This document shows positions 35,502 to 48,349 of a stretch of 64,000 nucleotides of DNA, one piece after another. A program made the translations under genes and the position numbers. Location: NCBI RefSeq assembly GCF_047496725.1, contig NC_132971.1, forward strand, positions 17,664,001 through 17,728,000. Direction: 5' to 3'. Positions within the stretch are counted from its first letter, which is position 1; every line of letters starts with the position of its first letter. The notes beneath the pieces were generated by a model. It saw only the letters and a program-made list of their open reading frames with translations. It had not been told where the DNA came from and did no database searches. The stretch comes from Anoplolepis gracilipes (Eukaryota; Arthropoda; Insecta; Hymenoptera; Formicidae).

Positions 35502-36460
35502 TAGGAATTCGAAAATCGTATGGAAACTTATCAAACCAATATTACAGAATTATAATTACACTTTTATATATATATATAAATTTTTACATTACAGTTACAC
35601 TTTTATATACTCGTATTTATCCGCGCTTTAAGTAATATAATAATATGCATTCTTGATTTAGGACAGATTATCTTATATTATAAGCAAATAATGTACATAA
35701 AAGTTTGTTAAAAGAAATAAAAATAAATCTCTACGTAATACTCGAAAATATCGCGTTAAATATTTTTCGATTGCTCGCGGGATGAATATCAATATTTTTT
35801 CTCATTGCAATTAAAACAAAGTGTGCTCTGAAGAGTGCAATAATTATCAGAAGTATCGTGTAAAATGTCACGCGGTTGTTTTATTAAGTAATTGGCATGT
35901 TCACGATTGTAATTAAACACCAGTGTTTTGTGAGTACTTTCGAAAATACAACAAAGGATTAGAAGAGAGAATGAGCAGGCCTGGGACGGCATCGGGTTTC
36001 GTCGAAGTAATCACGAAATAATTTATTAGCAGAATTAATTTTTTTTTTTAGTTGCATAACGTATTTCATGCAATTTTATTTGACTATGTATGTGTGTATA
36101 GCTGGCACTGAACTCACTAGAAATTAAAAGATTGCAGAATAACACGAAAACTTATTTAAAGTCGATAGAACTGTCGAAGTACGATCATTGTCTTTCACTT
36201 CGATACTTACATGTCCAACGTATAAGGGCGATCTTGTTTTGCTTAATATTCTGATTAATACATTTTTTTACATATAGGATTCTTTGTAGAATTATTATAA
36301 AATTTGCAAGAGCTTGAAATTTGGTAAGAAATGTAAAAAAAATTGTCGGAGGATAAATTGAGACATAGTCACTTGTGGTATTCTTAGTTTGTTTGAGACG
36401 CAAGTTTCATACACATCTTTTTGTAGCCAAATTAATAAATTGATAAAAACGGACTTTTTG

Positions 36461-39400
36461 TTGAATTTTCTACATTTGTTAAAATTTTTAGTCTTATTTG
36501 CTGAATATAATTCTTTAAACATATCATTATGATTATTCATTATTGTTAGTCATTCAAATGTTTATTTATATGCATTTACATATTGTATCTATTTTTTCAT
36601 CTCTTTGAATTGTTTATTTGTCTCTTATTTTTCAGTAAGCTTTTCGTTGCAATATTTGCCATTATTTATAAAGAACGGATTATCTGTACAATTTAAATTG
36701 ACAATAAGTGAGAAACTAGACAATTATTGACAAAAAGAAATTGATGATTGTTAAATTATTTACCTGGTTTACTAAAAACTGTTCATGTTCGCGAAAAGCG
36801 TTATAGTTATACTGAAGCTATATTTCATGCTTGTTCGCAGCTTGTTACTGATTTTAGTACTTCGTAATTTTCCGACAGATTTAACTGGGTCTCTTCAATA
36901 GTTCATAGAGCCATAGATATGTAGGTATGTAGATTAAAATGTAATGCACTATGTGTGTTTGTGTTTTAACCGTTTTTTTCTCGGAGGTCTGATAATGGCA
37001 TGGGTGAGATCGATGTTTCGATACACATCGTAAAATTTTCTGTTGTGGAAAACAAAACAGTCATCATTTTCTTTCCGAATTTCGGAACGTTGTTCTACGC
37101 ATAAAAGGGCGGTATATAAACTCGTATCTATCTCGACGCTGATCGATATGGAGAGTATAATATATACTGGAGATAAAATAAAATAAAAAACTTCATTGCT
37201 GGCTCAAGGAATTTATGCACATCTCTGATTTTTTATATGTCCGCTGGCACGTAAAGGCGAGATTACGCTGCAAAAATTCTCGTTATTATTACGATATATA
37301 ATACGATCCTATCACAAAGGGCTCTATTTCAATAACGTGTTCATGTTTCTACTCTACGTATGTATATCATTATTTATTACTTGTCAATATAATTTCAGCT
37401 GGGACATAATATCTGTCGATATATGTATGTACATAATAATAGGTATATAAATTATAATAAAAATCGGTATGGTATTTTACGTAATAATATCTTTGAGAAA
37501 AAGAAAAATAAACATATTTAAGGTATATATAGGACTGTAAAATGTCGATAAAATTCTTAAAGTATGCAATATAATTATTTAATATTTTATTATTTAAAAT
37601 AAGTTTAAAATCTTTTTATTGCAAATAAAAATTATTCAAGCATTATTAAATTATTTAAAAGACAGTTTATATAAAGCTGTAGACTATATCTGCAAAAAAA
37701 TATAAAAGTTAATTCATATAAAGAAACACGATTTTTATAGTCTAGATATTTAGATACGTTTAATAATATATAAATTCTAACAAATATAAATAAAAAAATT
37801 ATTTTCGTATACATAATATGTATACTTAATATTTTGCAAAATATATATTATAAGAAAATGCATGATTATAGTAAAAATTATATCAATAAAAAACTTTTTA
37901 CATTTACTTTATACGGTATAGGTATAATCAAGCATCAAAACATTGTGTTTCTTTTTGCTCGAGGAGTGATTAATATTACCGTAAATTAATGTCGTAGTAA
38001 TATATGAATACCGCTAAGCGTAAGTAAAACTTTGCACGATTATATTTATCGTTTCTCGCCGAATTTTAGCAATAGCGATTCATGCTGATAATTGTGTTGG
38101 TTTCTGTTAACAGTACTGTCAGATTTAACAGTGTCGTATAGTAACCAGTTAACAGTACGTTATGCTAATAAGATTGAAGTTTATACGAGATTTGCTTTGT
38201 TAGCCGTGACGCTCGTCTGCAGCCCGATAGTTCGTGAGACTTCTTGGGAACTAAACGCGTGCATTAATAAGGATCTTCATCTCTCCTGGCAACTGTGGTG
38301 AGTTGACGCAAAACGTAAGTTAGCCTCGCGGTCTAAAGTACCGCTTAGCACGCTCGGGGGACGGGCCTGCCACTTTAATCTTTCTTGTTCTCTTAACGCT
38401 TACCGTGAAAGGGCCGAGTACAAAACTTTTCTCACAGGAGCAGTTTTTTTCAAGCTGAACTTTATCGATCTAATTATGTCGGTTTTTTTCTCGGCTATAT
38501 TTTACTTTTATTAACATCAATCGCTATATATACGCTGCTACAATTTATTAACGTCTGACACGGCATGTCGATGAGAAAAAAAAACGAAAAACTGCGAATG
38601 CGGTCTGATAAAAGTTCTAACTTTGTTCGAGTCTTCCTTCGACGAAAATCATATACATGTATGCGTATATAAGAGAAGATCTGTATTGCGGCAAACTTGA
38701 AAATTCGAAGCACGTTTCGATCAAGTTAGCGATATATGTCTGGAATAATTCTCGTAAAAACGGCCTGAGTTTTTGAAAAGCCACTGTCGTCTTAGTTATT
38801 TGATCGCACAAAGAGAAAAATATGATGCTGTATACTGTATATAATATATTAATTCAAAGATATTGAGCAAATATATGACTTTTTTATAAATACGAATATT
38901 TTTTTTAATTATAAGTTATGATCAATTTAATTTTATATTGCCTAATTACAAATTGTACAAATTAGCTGGGGATTAAATTAAGATTTTAAATTAATATCAA
39001 ATAAAACTGAAAAGATAATAATCTTAAATTAATAATTAAAATATAGAACTTTTCTATAATTGCAATAATTATTTATAGCTTTCTCTATTATTATTGTAAT
39101 AATTTTGTCGTTAATTGGTCGCGCAAGCGTATGAAATATTTGATACGCGATTGTTGAACTTTATATACCTATTGCAAAAAATAAAAATGTATAATAGAAT
39201 GAGACAATACTAGGAAACTCAATCCGTGCTCATGCGTGTGAAAATTACGCATGCATGCGCCCACGAATATCATGTTTGAGAATTCGAACAGAATACACAA
39301 ACTACAATATATTCTTATGGAAATACTCCTTCAAGGAAAAGATCAATTCGAAACGGTGACGGCATAATATTCTGCCAGCACGACTTTCATCCTCTTCACG

Positions 39401-40925
39401 CGAACAAGATTTTTTTTACTGGTCATACATGCAAAATTGAGAAGAAAACAATGCTCAATGTTACATTACGTGCCAACGGAAAAAAATATAATAATCATAA
39501 AAAGAAAAAGGGATGAGAACGAAATTGATTTTCTGATTTTTGTGTACGTAATGTATGTGTGTGTGGATACATCTTCATTGAAACATCTTCAATGATAGTT
39601 TATTTTGTTTAGTTTAACGAAGAATTCAATATTATTTATGATGCTAGTTGAAAGTATTATACACAAGGATCATCGAATTTTCTGCGCGAAAGAAATTATT
39701 TTTGATAAAATGTGGTATATATAACTTGTACAGTTTGTAATACTATCAGTTTTCTGCATTTTATATAATAATTTATTTTTTTGCAATAACATACTAAAAA
39801 TTTATGTCTGTTTAAAGTATTATACATATGTACATATACATTACCAATTGTCGGTATATTTAACAATTATTTTTAAACGTTTTACCTCCATTATTTGCAT
39901 ATTCACCTTTAAAGCGTGCATTTTCACAAGGAAGTTTTTTCGATACGTTAGAAAATTATGGGATTAGTTGATTTTATTGTTCTGTTTTTAAACACTCCGA
40001 ACAGAACGTTTGGTAATTAAATTACAGTGAGATTTTTAAACGTAGTTCTTTTTCATGAGAAGGTAAACTACGTATAATGCTACATTTCTTTCCTTTTTAC
40101 TGTAATAGTTCGTAAACGTCTATTATTATTTGCAATCATTACTTTTTATTTTTAATAATACAAAATGTGACAGTTTGTGAAAAATAATACATATAAGAAT
40201 TAAAACTAATACAACTAGGAATTAAAATCAATGTATTTAAGAAAATTACAAGATTAATGTCTTAAAAATCCGGGAATTTTTGACAAAATCGTCAAGGTTC
40301 GAAAAAGATAAAAACTAACAATATTCTGAAATTTATAAAATTACGTTTACGCGTACTAATTTTTATGGAAAATTAGTAAAATTAATTTTATATTGAAGAA
40401 CTGAACCATGTGTTAGTGAAGGAACTTTTGGTGGTTTTCAATACCGTCGAATTCCGCACGGATGCGCGCCGAGAAGTCGGGAGATAGTGAAATGGAGTAA
40501 GGCGGATAATATAACTCATGATCGAATGAGTTTCCGTGCAAGCCAACCTGACAAAAGTTAATATCGAGTAAATTTGATTAAAAAGTTCCACATAGGCAAA
40601 ACCTGTCGGTCGATAAAGGATCTTTTAATCTTGCACTATGCTTTCTTTTCTCGTTCTGAATCTTATAGTCTTTTTCGATATTATGGACTTCGTTCATTAT
40701 GAATCAACAGAGATACTTTTAAGTAGCGTAAGTTTCGCGAGTAAGTTCTATCCTTTCCGATATCGACTAGAGCGGTTTAATTCCCCGGTAGATTTGCGCT
40801 CCATTCTCCCGAGACTAAGTAATAGCATCGTTAAAAATGGCGTCTTAGAATGTAATTTACGTCACAGAATCGATGCGCACAATACAATTGATTTTTAAAA
40901 TTGATTTGTTTCGCAATTAATAAAA
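36461..40925. other. AT-rich noncoding block
   Basis: I see no gene. Mixed-composition stretches lie at about 36,960-37,150, 38,180-38,480 and 40,400-40,560. The second contains TGTGGTGAGTTG near 38,294, which resembles a splice donor, but the frame leading to it (38,092-38,301) starts at TTG and matches nothing I know. The 86-codon frame at 40,638-40,898 is ATG-initiated with a hydrophobic start, and is unrecognised and AT-driven. Confidence 0.5.
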
Positions 40926-41739
40926 GCTTTCTTAAGCTGGCAGGACCAAAATCAAATGGGACCTAATGGATTATTTAGTACTTATTTTGTACTATTTTGT
41001 ATCGCCAAAAACAATTTTGTACCCCATGCCAATTAAGAAAAAATCGTGGCGCTACTAACTTAATATTAAGCTAGCAGAACCAAAAGAAAAAAATTAAAAA
41101 AATAAATAAAACAAAACAGATACAATTAATACTGAATTTGTACTAATTTGTACTACCGAAAATAATTTTGTATCACCGAAAATAAATTTGTACCCCGTGC
41201 CAATTAAAAAAAATTGTGACCCTGCTAACTTAATATTTAACTATCGTAATAAAAATCATTAAAAAATGAAAAATAAAAATTGATCTGTTTAGTACTGAAT
41301 TTGTACTAATTTGTACCACCGAAAATAATTTTGTATCACCGAAAATAAATTTGTATCCTATGCCAATTAAAAAAAATTATTTTTTATTTTTTAAGCGTTT
41401 TTATTACGATAGTTGAATATTAAGTTAGCAAAACCACAATTTTTTTTTAATTTGCACGAGATACAAATTTATTTTTGGTGGTACAAAATTATTTTCGGTG
41501 GTACAAATTAGTACAAATTCAGTACTAATTGTATCTGTTTTGTTTTATTTATTTTTTTAATTTTTTCTTTTGGTCCTGCTAGCTTAATATTAAGTTAGCA
41601 GCGCCACGATTTTTTCTGAATTGGCATAGGGTACAAAATTATTTTTGGTGGTACAAAATAGTACAAAATAAGTACTAAATAATCCATTAGGTCCTGCCCA
41701 TTTGATTTTGCTGATTTGGTCCTGTCAGCTTAAGAGAGC
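40926..41739. mobile_element. Modular palindromic element (about 814 bp)
   Basis: The ends are inverted copies: CTTAAGCTGGCAGGACCAAA on the left, and on the right GGTCCTGTCAGCTTAAGAGA. Inside, modules recur in both orientations: a GTACCACCGAAAATAATTTT box, a GCCAATTAAAAAAAATT box, and a GCTAACTTAATATT box. The halves mirror each other around about 41,330, with an inner pair at 41,226-41,280 and 41,375-41,425. No coding capacity is visible. TTAA occurs at 40,932-40,935 and 41,730-41,733, but conserved bases outside it (GCTTTC / GAGAGC) suggest that TTAA belongs to the terminal repeat rather than being the target duplication. No clear duplication was found. Confidence 0.82.
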
Positions 41740-42710
41740 TAATTTGTATATTATTATACGTTTAATCTGAAACTGATTAGAAAATTACATTTACATTCAA
41801 ATCGGAGGAAATCTGAAAACGTATGATGCTAAGTATGTTTAATTTTTATGATTTTCATCATATCTAGTATCTAGTTGCGATTCTTATTTCGAATATATCA
41901 TAGTAATACTTCTCGCGATTTCCATTTAATATTATTAACTATTAATTTTATTATTTTATTACGGGCGATACATATTTCTCTAATAATAATCTTTAAATAT
42001 ACCTTAGATACTTTTTCGCACTTTGAATTTTTCGCGGATTGAGATGATGTAATATACTAATTATTTTCAGATTGAGATAATACGAATCGGAGGATCGAAT
42101 GATGAAGCGAAAAATTGTAATACACTCATTTATTAATAAAATTAATTTGAAACTCGAGAACGAAAGGTGTAAGTAAAACTAGTTTTACAAAAGAATTAGA
42201 TAGATCGTATATCGAAAGCTACTGACAATGAGGTAGAAAAACTTTATTGATATAAACGACATATGTATGTCGAATACATACTTGTTAACTCTCGAGCGTT
42301 GGCTGAACAATAATAATTTTTTCGTCTCTCTGCTTTCTGCACGACGCGGCGGTCCTTTCCCCCACTATGTCCTATGCCGTGTCTTCCTACGTCACGCATA
42401 CCAAGGATACAAACAAGGACGCGTCACTATTTTTTACAAAGGATATTCGGCATACCTACGTATATTATTTTATAGGCATAAGGAATTTGTTATCTTACAT
42501 CTTCACACAATGTTCGGCGCTCGACCTTTACAGACGTAGCGCGCTGTTGCTCTTGTCATATGTACGGCGACATTCGAAGGAATAGGTATGCGTACTTCGT
42601 ATATACCGTATTATTCTTTAAAATACGATTAGCTAATGATAATCTTTATAATTAGCAATTGTTAACATAATTGATTAACTCTTATGATTAACTACACGTA
42701 AGAATATCAG
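41740..42710. other. Spacer between the two related palindromic elements
   Basis: AT-rich sequence, with a GC-richer stretch at about 42,260-42,590. Two overlapping plus-strand frames (42,267-42,539 and 42,367-42,585) lie there. Neither has a recognisable domain, and I do not call either a gene. Confidence 0.45.
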
Positions 42711-42848
42711 CTCTCTTAAGCTGGCAGGACCAAATCAGCAAAATCAAATGGGACCTTTTTGGTGGTACAAAATAGTACAAAATAAGTACTAAATAATCCA
42801 TTATATCCCATTTGATTTTGCTGATTTGGTCCTGCCAGCTTAAGAGAG
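42711..42848. mobile_element. Internally deleted copy of the 40.9-kb palindromic element (138 bp)
   Basis: It begins CTCTCTTAAGCTGGCAGGAC and ends with the inverted equivalent, GTCCTGCCAGCTTAAGAGAG. The next inner boxes (AAATCAGCAAAATCAAATGG on the left) match the right end of the larger copy better than its left end. The interior is a single module (GGTGGTACAAAATAGTACAA, AAGTACTAAATAATCCATTA). The copy is best explained as a deletion or hairpin derivative of the same family, inserted about 1 kb away. Flanking bases show no convincing target duplication. Confidence 0.85.
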
Positions 42849-45083
42849 TTATTAATAAACGTTTAATTTTGTGCGTCAATTATGCATATAATTTGTGCAT
42901 AAATTATATGCACTGTACTTAATTGCATACGCTACTTTTTTATTTAGCAAAGTAATGACATTGCTATTGTCTTGAAGCAATATTTAAGAGGCATATCTTG
43001 CTAGAGTTTAAACGCTGTGGTTTCCATTTTTCTGTCAGAGTAGTTTCATACTTAAGAGTAGAGTAAAGTGTTGCGAATGGAAGATTAGTAAGTAGCTATT
43101 TGCCTTAAAACATTTGGCAAACCTTTCTCGAAAAATAAAAAATGTTATGTTCCCTTATATATACTAAAATATTTATCCACAAAATGTGCAGTGTAAAACG
43201 AGCCGGTGTTACGAGAAAGTTTACATATAAATTGTGAGTTTTCAAAATTTTTTTAGTATATTAAGATAACAGTATTGATATACATTAAACATAAGTGGAG
43301 AATCATTGTACAAAATATACAAGATAAATACTTTTAATTATATATGCAAAGTTCCATAGTTCTTGAAAAATTAGATTACATTTCTCGAGTCAATTTACCT
43401 TGTTTTATTTCAAAAGAAATCAAATGTAAAAAAATATTTAAAATCTGACAATTTACGTTAAATACGTAAAAATTCTTTCTTCTTATTTCATTTTCATAAT
43501 TCTTATTTGCAACAGATCAATCTAGCGATTGCATAAATTCTTGATCTATATTAGTTTCTCTCATCTCATTGCGAATTCGTTATAAAGTTTTAAGTGTCCT
43601 TGTCGCGTTAAATTAGTCGAACAGCTTTAAAACGCTTCGTCGCCGCAGAAGCCACGAAAAATAACCGCGCAATGAAAAAAAAAAAACGGAATTTTTGCCT
43701 CGCCTGTTATAAGTACCTGAGGCATGCTTCGAGGAGCTTTTATACGCGGTTGTAGCTCGGGAAATAATGTTTGCGACGTGTTCGAGAAAATTGGCGGCAC
43801 AGAGAGATGCGAGAGACGAGGAATTCAAAGGCTTTCTTTCTTTGGAAGGGAGGAAAAAATGCAGAACGAGTCGAGGGACGCATAAAAGATGCTAATGCTT
43901 CGCCAAAGTTTTCGCCCGTCGTCGTTTTTCCACCACTCTGCAAGGGAGTTTAGACTTTTCTAAGAGTTTCTAAGCGAACAGCAGTGGAGCGTGTCAAGTT
44001 TTTTTTTCGGCAGTTGAATAAAACGAGCTCCGTAAGCGACTTCGCTGTCTGTCTGTCTACATTTACATTTTATCTACTCGGATATTGAAAATTCTCTTCG
44101 GAATTTTTCATCTTCATTGCTAAACAATAATGAAAGATATCAATTTTTTTTAATGATTTTGTTTATTGTCAATATTTATTATTGTCAATATTTATTATTT
44201 TTATTATTAAATAATAATAAATGGAGCAAATTAAAATTTATGTAAAATGAATTTTGTTCGTTACCTTTTAAGATTATTCAACTGAGAGTTAAATATTTTT
44301 TTGTTAGTATTATAACATTTATTACCTATATATATGTATCTAACTATTTATACATTTTTGATAAAAATTATTATTTATTATAATAAATAATTATATAAAT
44401 GACAGTTAATTGTGATCAATAAATAAAATAATAATTGAAAATTTGTATGTTGGCATTAAATTCCTTTGTAAAAGTTAAATAATTGTAAAACATACATATC
44501 ATGTAATAGATTTTTGTATTTCTACAAAATAAAATAAGTAGTGCATTTTTTCATCATGTTTAAAAAATGTGACTTTCTTAGAAATGTATAACCGCTTGAA
44601 ATATTCGTCCGTTTGGAATATTCGATGGAAAAATCTTTGCGAGTATTTCGGGTTGTGAAACAGTTATTACATACAGTTTGGATGACGGATAAGCGAATGT
44701 ATACTCGAGGCAACACCCACGTACCACATCATCCGTCCCACCGGTATATCGAATATCTCATAGTCAGTAAACACGCAAGATTGCGGGAAGACACATTCAA
44801 GTAGCTCGCCAAGACATCTCAATTTTATCGTAGCGAAGAAAACGAGGAGAGAATAAGAGTAAGATGCATTGAAATTCATATTTTCAAACAAATATTTTAG
44901 TACTTTCCAAAGAGAAAAAAAGAAAAAAAAAATGAGAGAAAGAGAGAGTATTTTTCTTAGTAGTTTTATATTTTACTTGTAAAACACAACTGCTCTTTAT
45001 ATATACATATATTGTATATATAATTAAATTTTCAACGATTTATCAAACAAAATTATGAAAAAAATAGGATGGTACAATCTACC

Positions 45084-45160
45084 ATTTCTCGATCTTCAAT
45101 AAATTTAATTAAATATATATATATATATTTTTAAATTAAATTTATTAAGGATCGAAAAAT
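45084..45160. repeat. Fold-back hairpin around an (AT)n core
   Basis: ATTTCTCGATCTTCAATAAA on the left is answered by an inverted copy (ATTTATTAAGGATCGAAAAA on the right); the two flank a short AT-repeat loop. Total span is about 77 bp. It may be a relic of a small palindromic element. Confidence 0.65.
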
Positions 45161-48100
45161 CGCACGTAAATGCCAAGTATCTTGTAAGATCCTGTAAGAA
45201 CTAGTTGAAGTTTATCAGTACTGACGCAATGTATATCTAATTGAAATAAAAGTTTTATGCGTCAAATATTAGATATAAAATTTTACTATTGCGATTTATT
45301 TGTTTACAGTTGCACGTTCATCAACGAAAGTAGATAAATATCGCATTTATATTACATTTATTTCTATCGTTTATCGCTGTCATAAACGCCGCGAGGTGTT
45401 CACTTCCAGAGAAATTTAAATTACAAAAACAGGTTATGACCGACTGGCTTGTGTACGATATAATCCACTTTTATATGCGTACATGCGCTGTCTTGATACG
45501 CGTTGGAGTTATTAAATCCCTTGAATAACACTATCTATATGTCCATCTATATGTCTATCATTTATCTCTTCGGCTTCTGCTTACAACGAGAGATATAAAA
45601 TTTTTACATTTACGATTTTCGCAATATGTCAATCAATAAAATCACGATTTACGTTAATAACAGAAACTCAGTTATTGATAAAAATTTTTATTATTGATTT
45701 TCAATAAATATGATGGTTTGCAATCGTAAAAATTTGAACCATAATCCATTTATTGTATAAAATAAATAAAATTATATAAATTCGAAAAATATATAAATAC
45801 ATTTATATAAAATTATATAAATTGTGTGAGCTATTGTATTTAAGACGATATATTTTCTCAAATACAGTGAAATTTATAAATATATAAATCTATTTAAATT
45901 TAATTATTTTAAAGAAATTACTTTTTTAAACTCTTAAACATTTAACATCGCAACTTTAGAAATTATAAAAAATCTGTCTAATTATGTTTTTACCAAACAA
46001 AAAAATTAAAATATGAAAACAATATAAAATAATAGTTTATTTATATTTATATTTATATTTATTTATACGCTTCCTTCCTGTAAAAATAATATTTTTTATG
46101 TAACTCGGAAATCTGTAAATCTGAATAAACCTGTTACATGTAATTCTTCTTTTCATGTTTATATATTTTATATATTTTAATGTTGTTAAGTTACATTAAA
46201 TGTGTGAGATATATATAACTGAATATTTTAGGGATTATACATAAATGAATGCATTAATCGGACGTCTAATCAAATTATGTTAGATAAGGTCGTTGGGGAA
46301 AAATAACGCTACCTAATAAAGAGGTATTAAATCGATCCGCGCAAAAAAATCCTCTCTCTCGCGCGCGCGCCTCTGACACGTCGGAAATAGCCAGTGCGAC
46401 CGAAATGTTCGCTGGCTCGTGAAACGTGTAGACGCGTCGAACCGTTCCAATGACGAATATTTACCGCCCATTCGCTTTTCGGTGTCGAGCGTTTATCAAA
46501 ATTCGACATCTTTCCTGTATTAATGACGCGACTGATACATCCATGGCGGATTGCTAATTAATAATAATCACGTTTGTAAATAACCGCATGGTCAATATGG
46601 AAGGTCTATCAGAAATGTAGTTTCCGATCAGGGAAATTTATTGAGGTGTAAAATAAAACAAGAACAGATGCGCGAACTGACAAATGAGTGTAATAGATAA
46701 AGTGGGTCATATATGAATAAAAGTAAAGTAAGCGCTTTTAGCAGAAGATAGTAGATGGAAGCAGAAGCATTAGTGCGTTTTAAAGTAAAAGCATAAAACA
46801 AAAGCATATCCTACTTTTAAAATACATACTACGCATGAATGATCTCTTATATTTAAGTACTACGAAGCATTTATTTTAAAGAAATTGTTTCTAAATACTG
46901 TTAGAATTAAATACTGTGTTACATCACAGATAATAAGGTTAAACGTGAAAATAAAGTTGGTAATATACAATTAGTATACTGTTTATATTATTTACTTCTT
47001 TTTACATTATACCTTATGGTATCTTTAATTAAACTTTTACTTTCATTTGAAATAAATGCTCTTATATTTATAACTCATATTGTCCGGGATATATGTTGAT
47101 AATAAAAATGAACAAAAGCATTTGCGTGCTCCATTTTGTTCTTATAATCTTATAATGTTCTTTCTTTTTTTCTTTTAATTTTTCGTTATAGTAATACATA
47201 ATTCTATAGATGCGCAATCATAATCTTCCCTTTTTTATAATGAAGCAGCAAAAAAATAACGTTTCATTCATTCAATGAAAATATTTAATTATTTCTTTTT
47301 CGAGTTTTTGCTGTGTTATATAAAAAATCTACAAATGTCTTCCGATTATGTGTCTAACTAAACTATAAAAAAATGCTTATTATTTAAATTGATAGTGGTT
47401 CTCGTTATACGGCTCGCACTTACAATAATTATTGCAGAAATCTCAGGCAAAAAACATGTTGGTATCAGCGACGCACATTTTCCTGTTAAATCCTATTTTT
47501 AAAGTCGGTTGTAAAACTCTGAAATTATTGATTCCGATCCCAAGATCTTGAAGCATCGTAAACACGTTAGTTAAAGAGTGAGAAAATTTTCATGCTATGT
47601 TTTACAACCTTGTGCGAAACAAACAGAATTTGAATTATCAACATTCTAATTGCAACTGTCTGAAAAATATTCGTGTTTTGGTTAGGCAAAGTGCCAATTG
47701 TTCTGAGTTTTTCCTACAAGTAATATCACACATATAGCAAAGATGATATGAAAGATGATCATACTTTAAGTGAGTTTAAAAATTGGTAATGAGAATTTAA
47801 TGATGCAGCAAACATTCCCAAGTTCTCCTGAATTAAAAATTTTTTTTATGAATTTGGCAGTTTCTTAAAAATCATGGATAGTATAATAGATAAAATGTAT
47901 ACATTTTATATTTATCCTGCTTCTCTGAAAAAATTGGCAATATCATCTTTATCTCACTTTCAACTAAGTTTAAAATATCACAAAAGAATTTTGTCACTTT
48001 GTCTAATAATTTTCGAGAAAACAACTTGTAACATTCTGTAATTTGTTCTAAATACAAAATGACTACATACAACTAATTATTTCAAAAATATTATATTATA

Positions 48101-48306
48101 AATAATTATAAATTAATATTAATGTAATTTATAATATTATGTTGTATATATATATATATATACTATCAATTTTTTCTTTTTTTTAATTTGTATACATTGT
48201 ATATTAATAATAGTGCGATTAAAAATACACATAATAAATTGTTGTACTTCGAAATTAATTAAACAATGTGACAAAAAGTAGCAAGCACAAAATCTATATA
48301 TAAATC

Positions 48307-48308
<2 letters not shown>

Positions 48309-48347
<39 letters not shown>
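48309..48347. repeat. (GA)n microsatellite
   Basis: Perfect GA run of about 38 bp, which encodes the Ser/Leu repeat of a false minus-strand frame. Confidence 0.96.

Positions 48348-48349
<2 letters not shown>

Larger units (their letters stand above)
31010..36460. mobile_element. Palindrome B: giant fold-back element (about 5.45 kb)
   Basis: The two arms are inverted copies running from edge to centre. Pairs, outermost first, are 31,060-31,210 with 36,240-36,400; 31,560-31,910 with 35,880-36,240; 31,920-32,110 with 35,660-35,870; 32,200-32,330 with 35,200-35,560; 32,390-32,680 with 34,870-35,150; 32,760-32,870 with 34,090-34,190; 32,880-33,210 with 33,740-34,070; and 33,418-33,500 with 33,600-33,690. 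The centre, near 33,555, is a TGACAG...CTGTCA stem with a 24-nt loop. The left arm carries two extra copies of a 170-bp repeat (about 340 bp) and about 125 bp extra near 33,260-33,400. The right arm carries two nested MITEs (about 780 bp). Corrected arms are about 2.1-2.2 kb each. No transposase is recognisable; a 72-codon minus-strand frame near the centre (33,520-33,738) starts at GTG. Confidence 0.85.

Noticed and set aside
35280..35534. 84-codon minus-strand frame
   Set aside because: It reads straight through the palindromic MITE, so its two halves are mirror translations of a hairpin.
38092..38301. Frame ending near a GTGAGT donor-like site
   Set aside because: It begins at TTG, there is no acceptor or protein similarity, and the donor-like hexamer is expected by chance.
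45598..45740. Possible inverted repeat around 45.6-45.74 kb
   Set aside because: Only scattered AT-rich boxes align (TTTTTAC, CAATAAAAT); this is not better than expected by chance in this composition.
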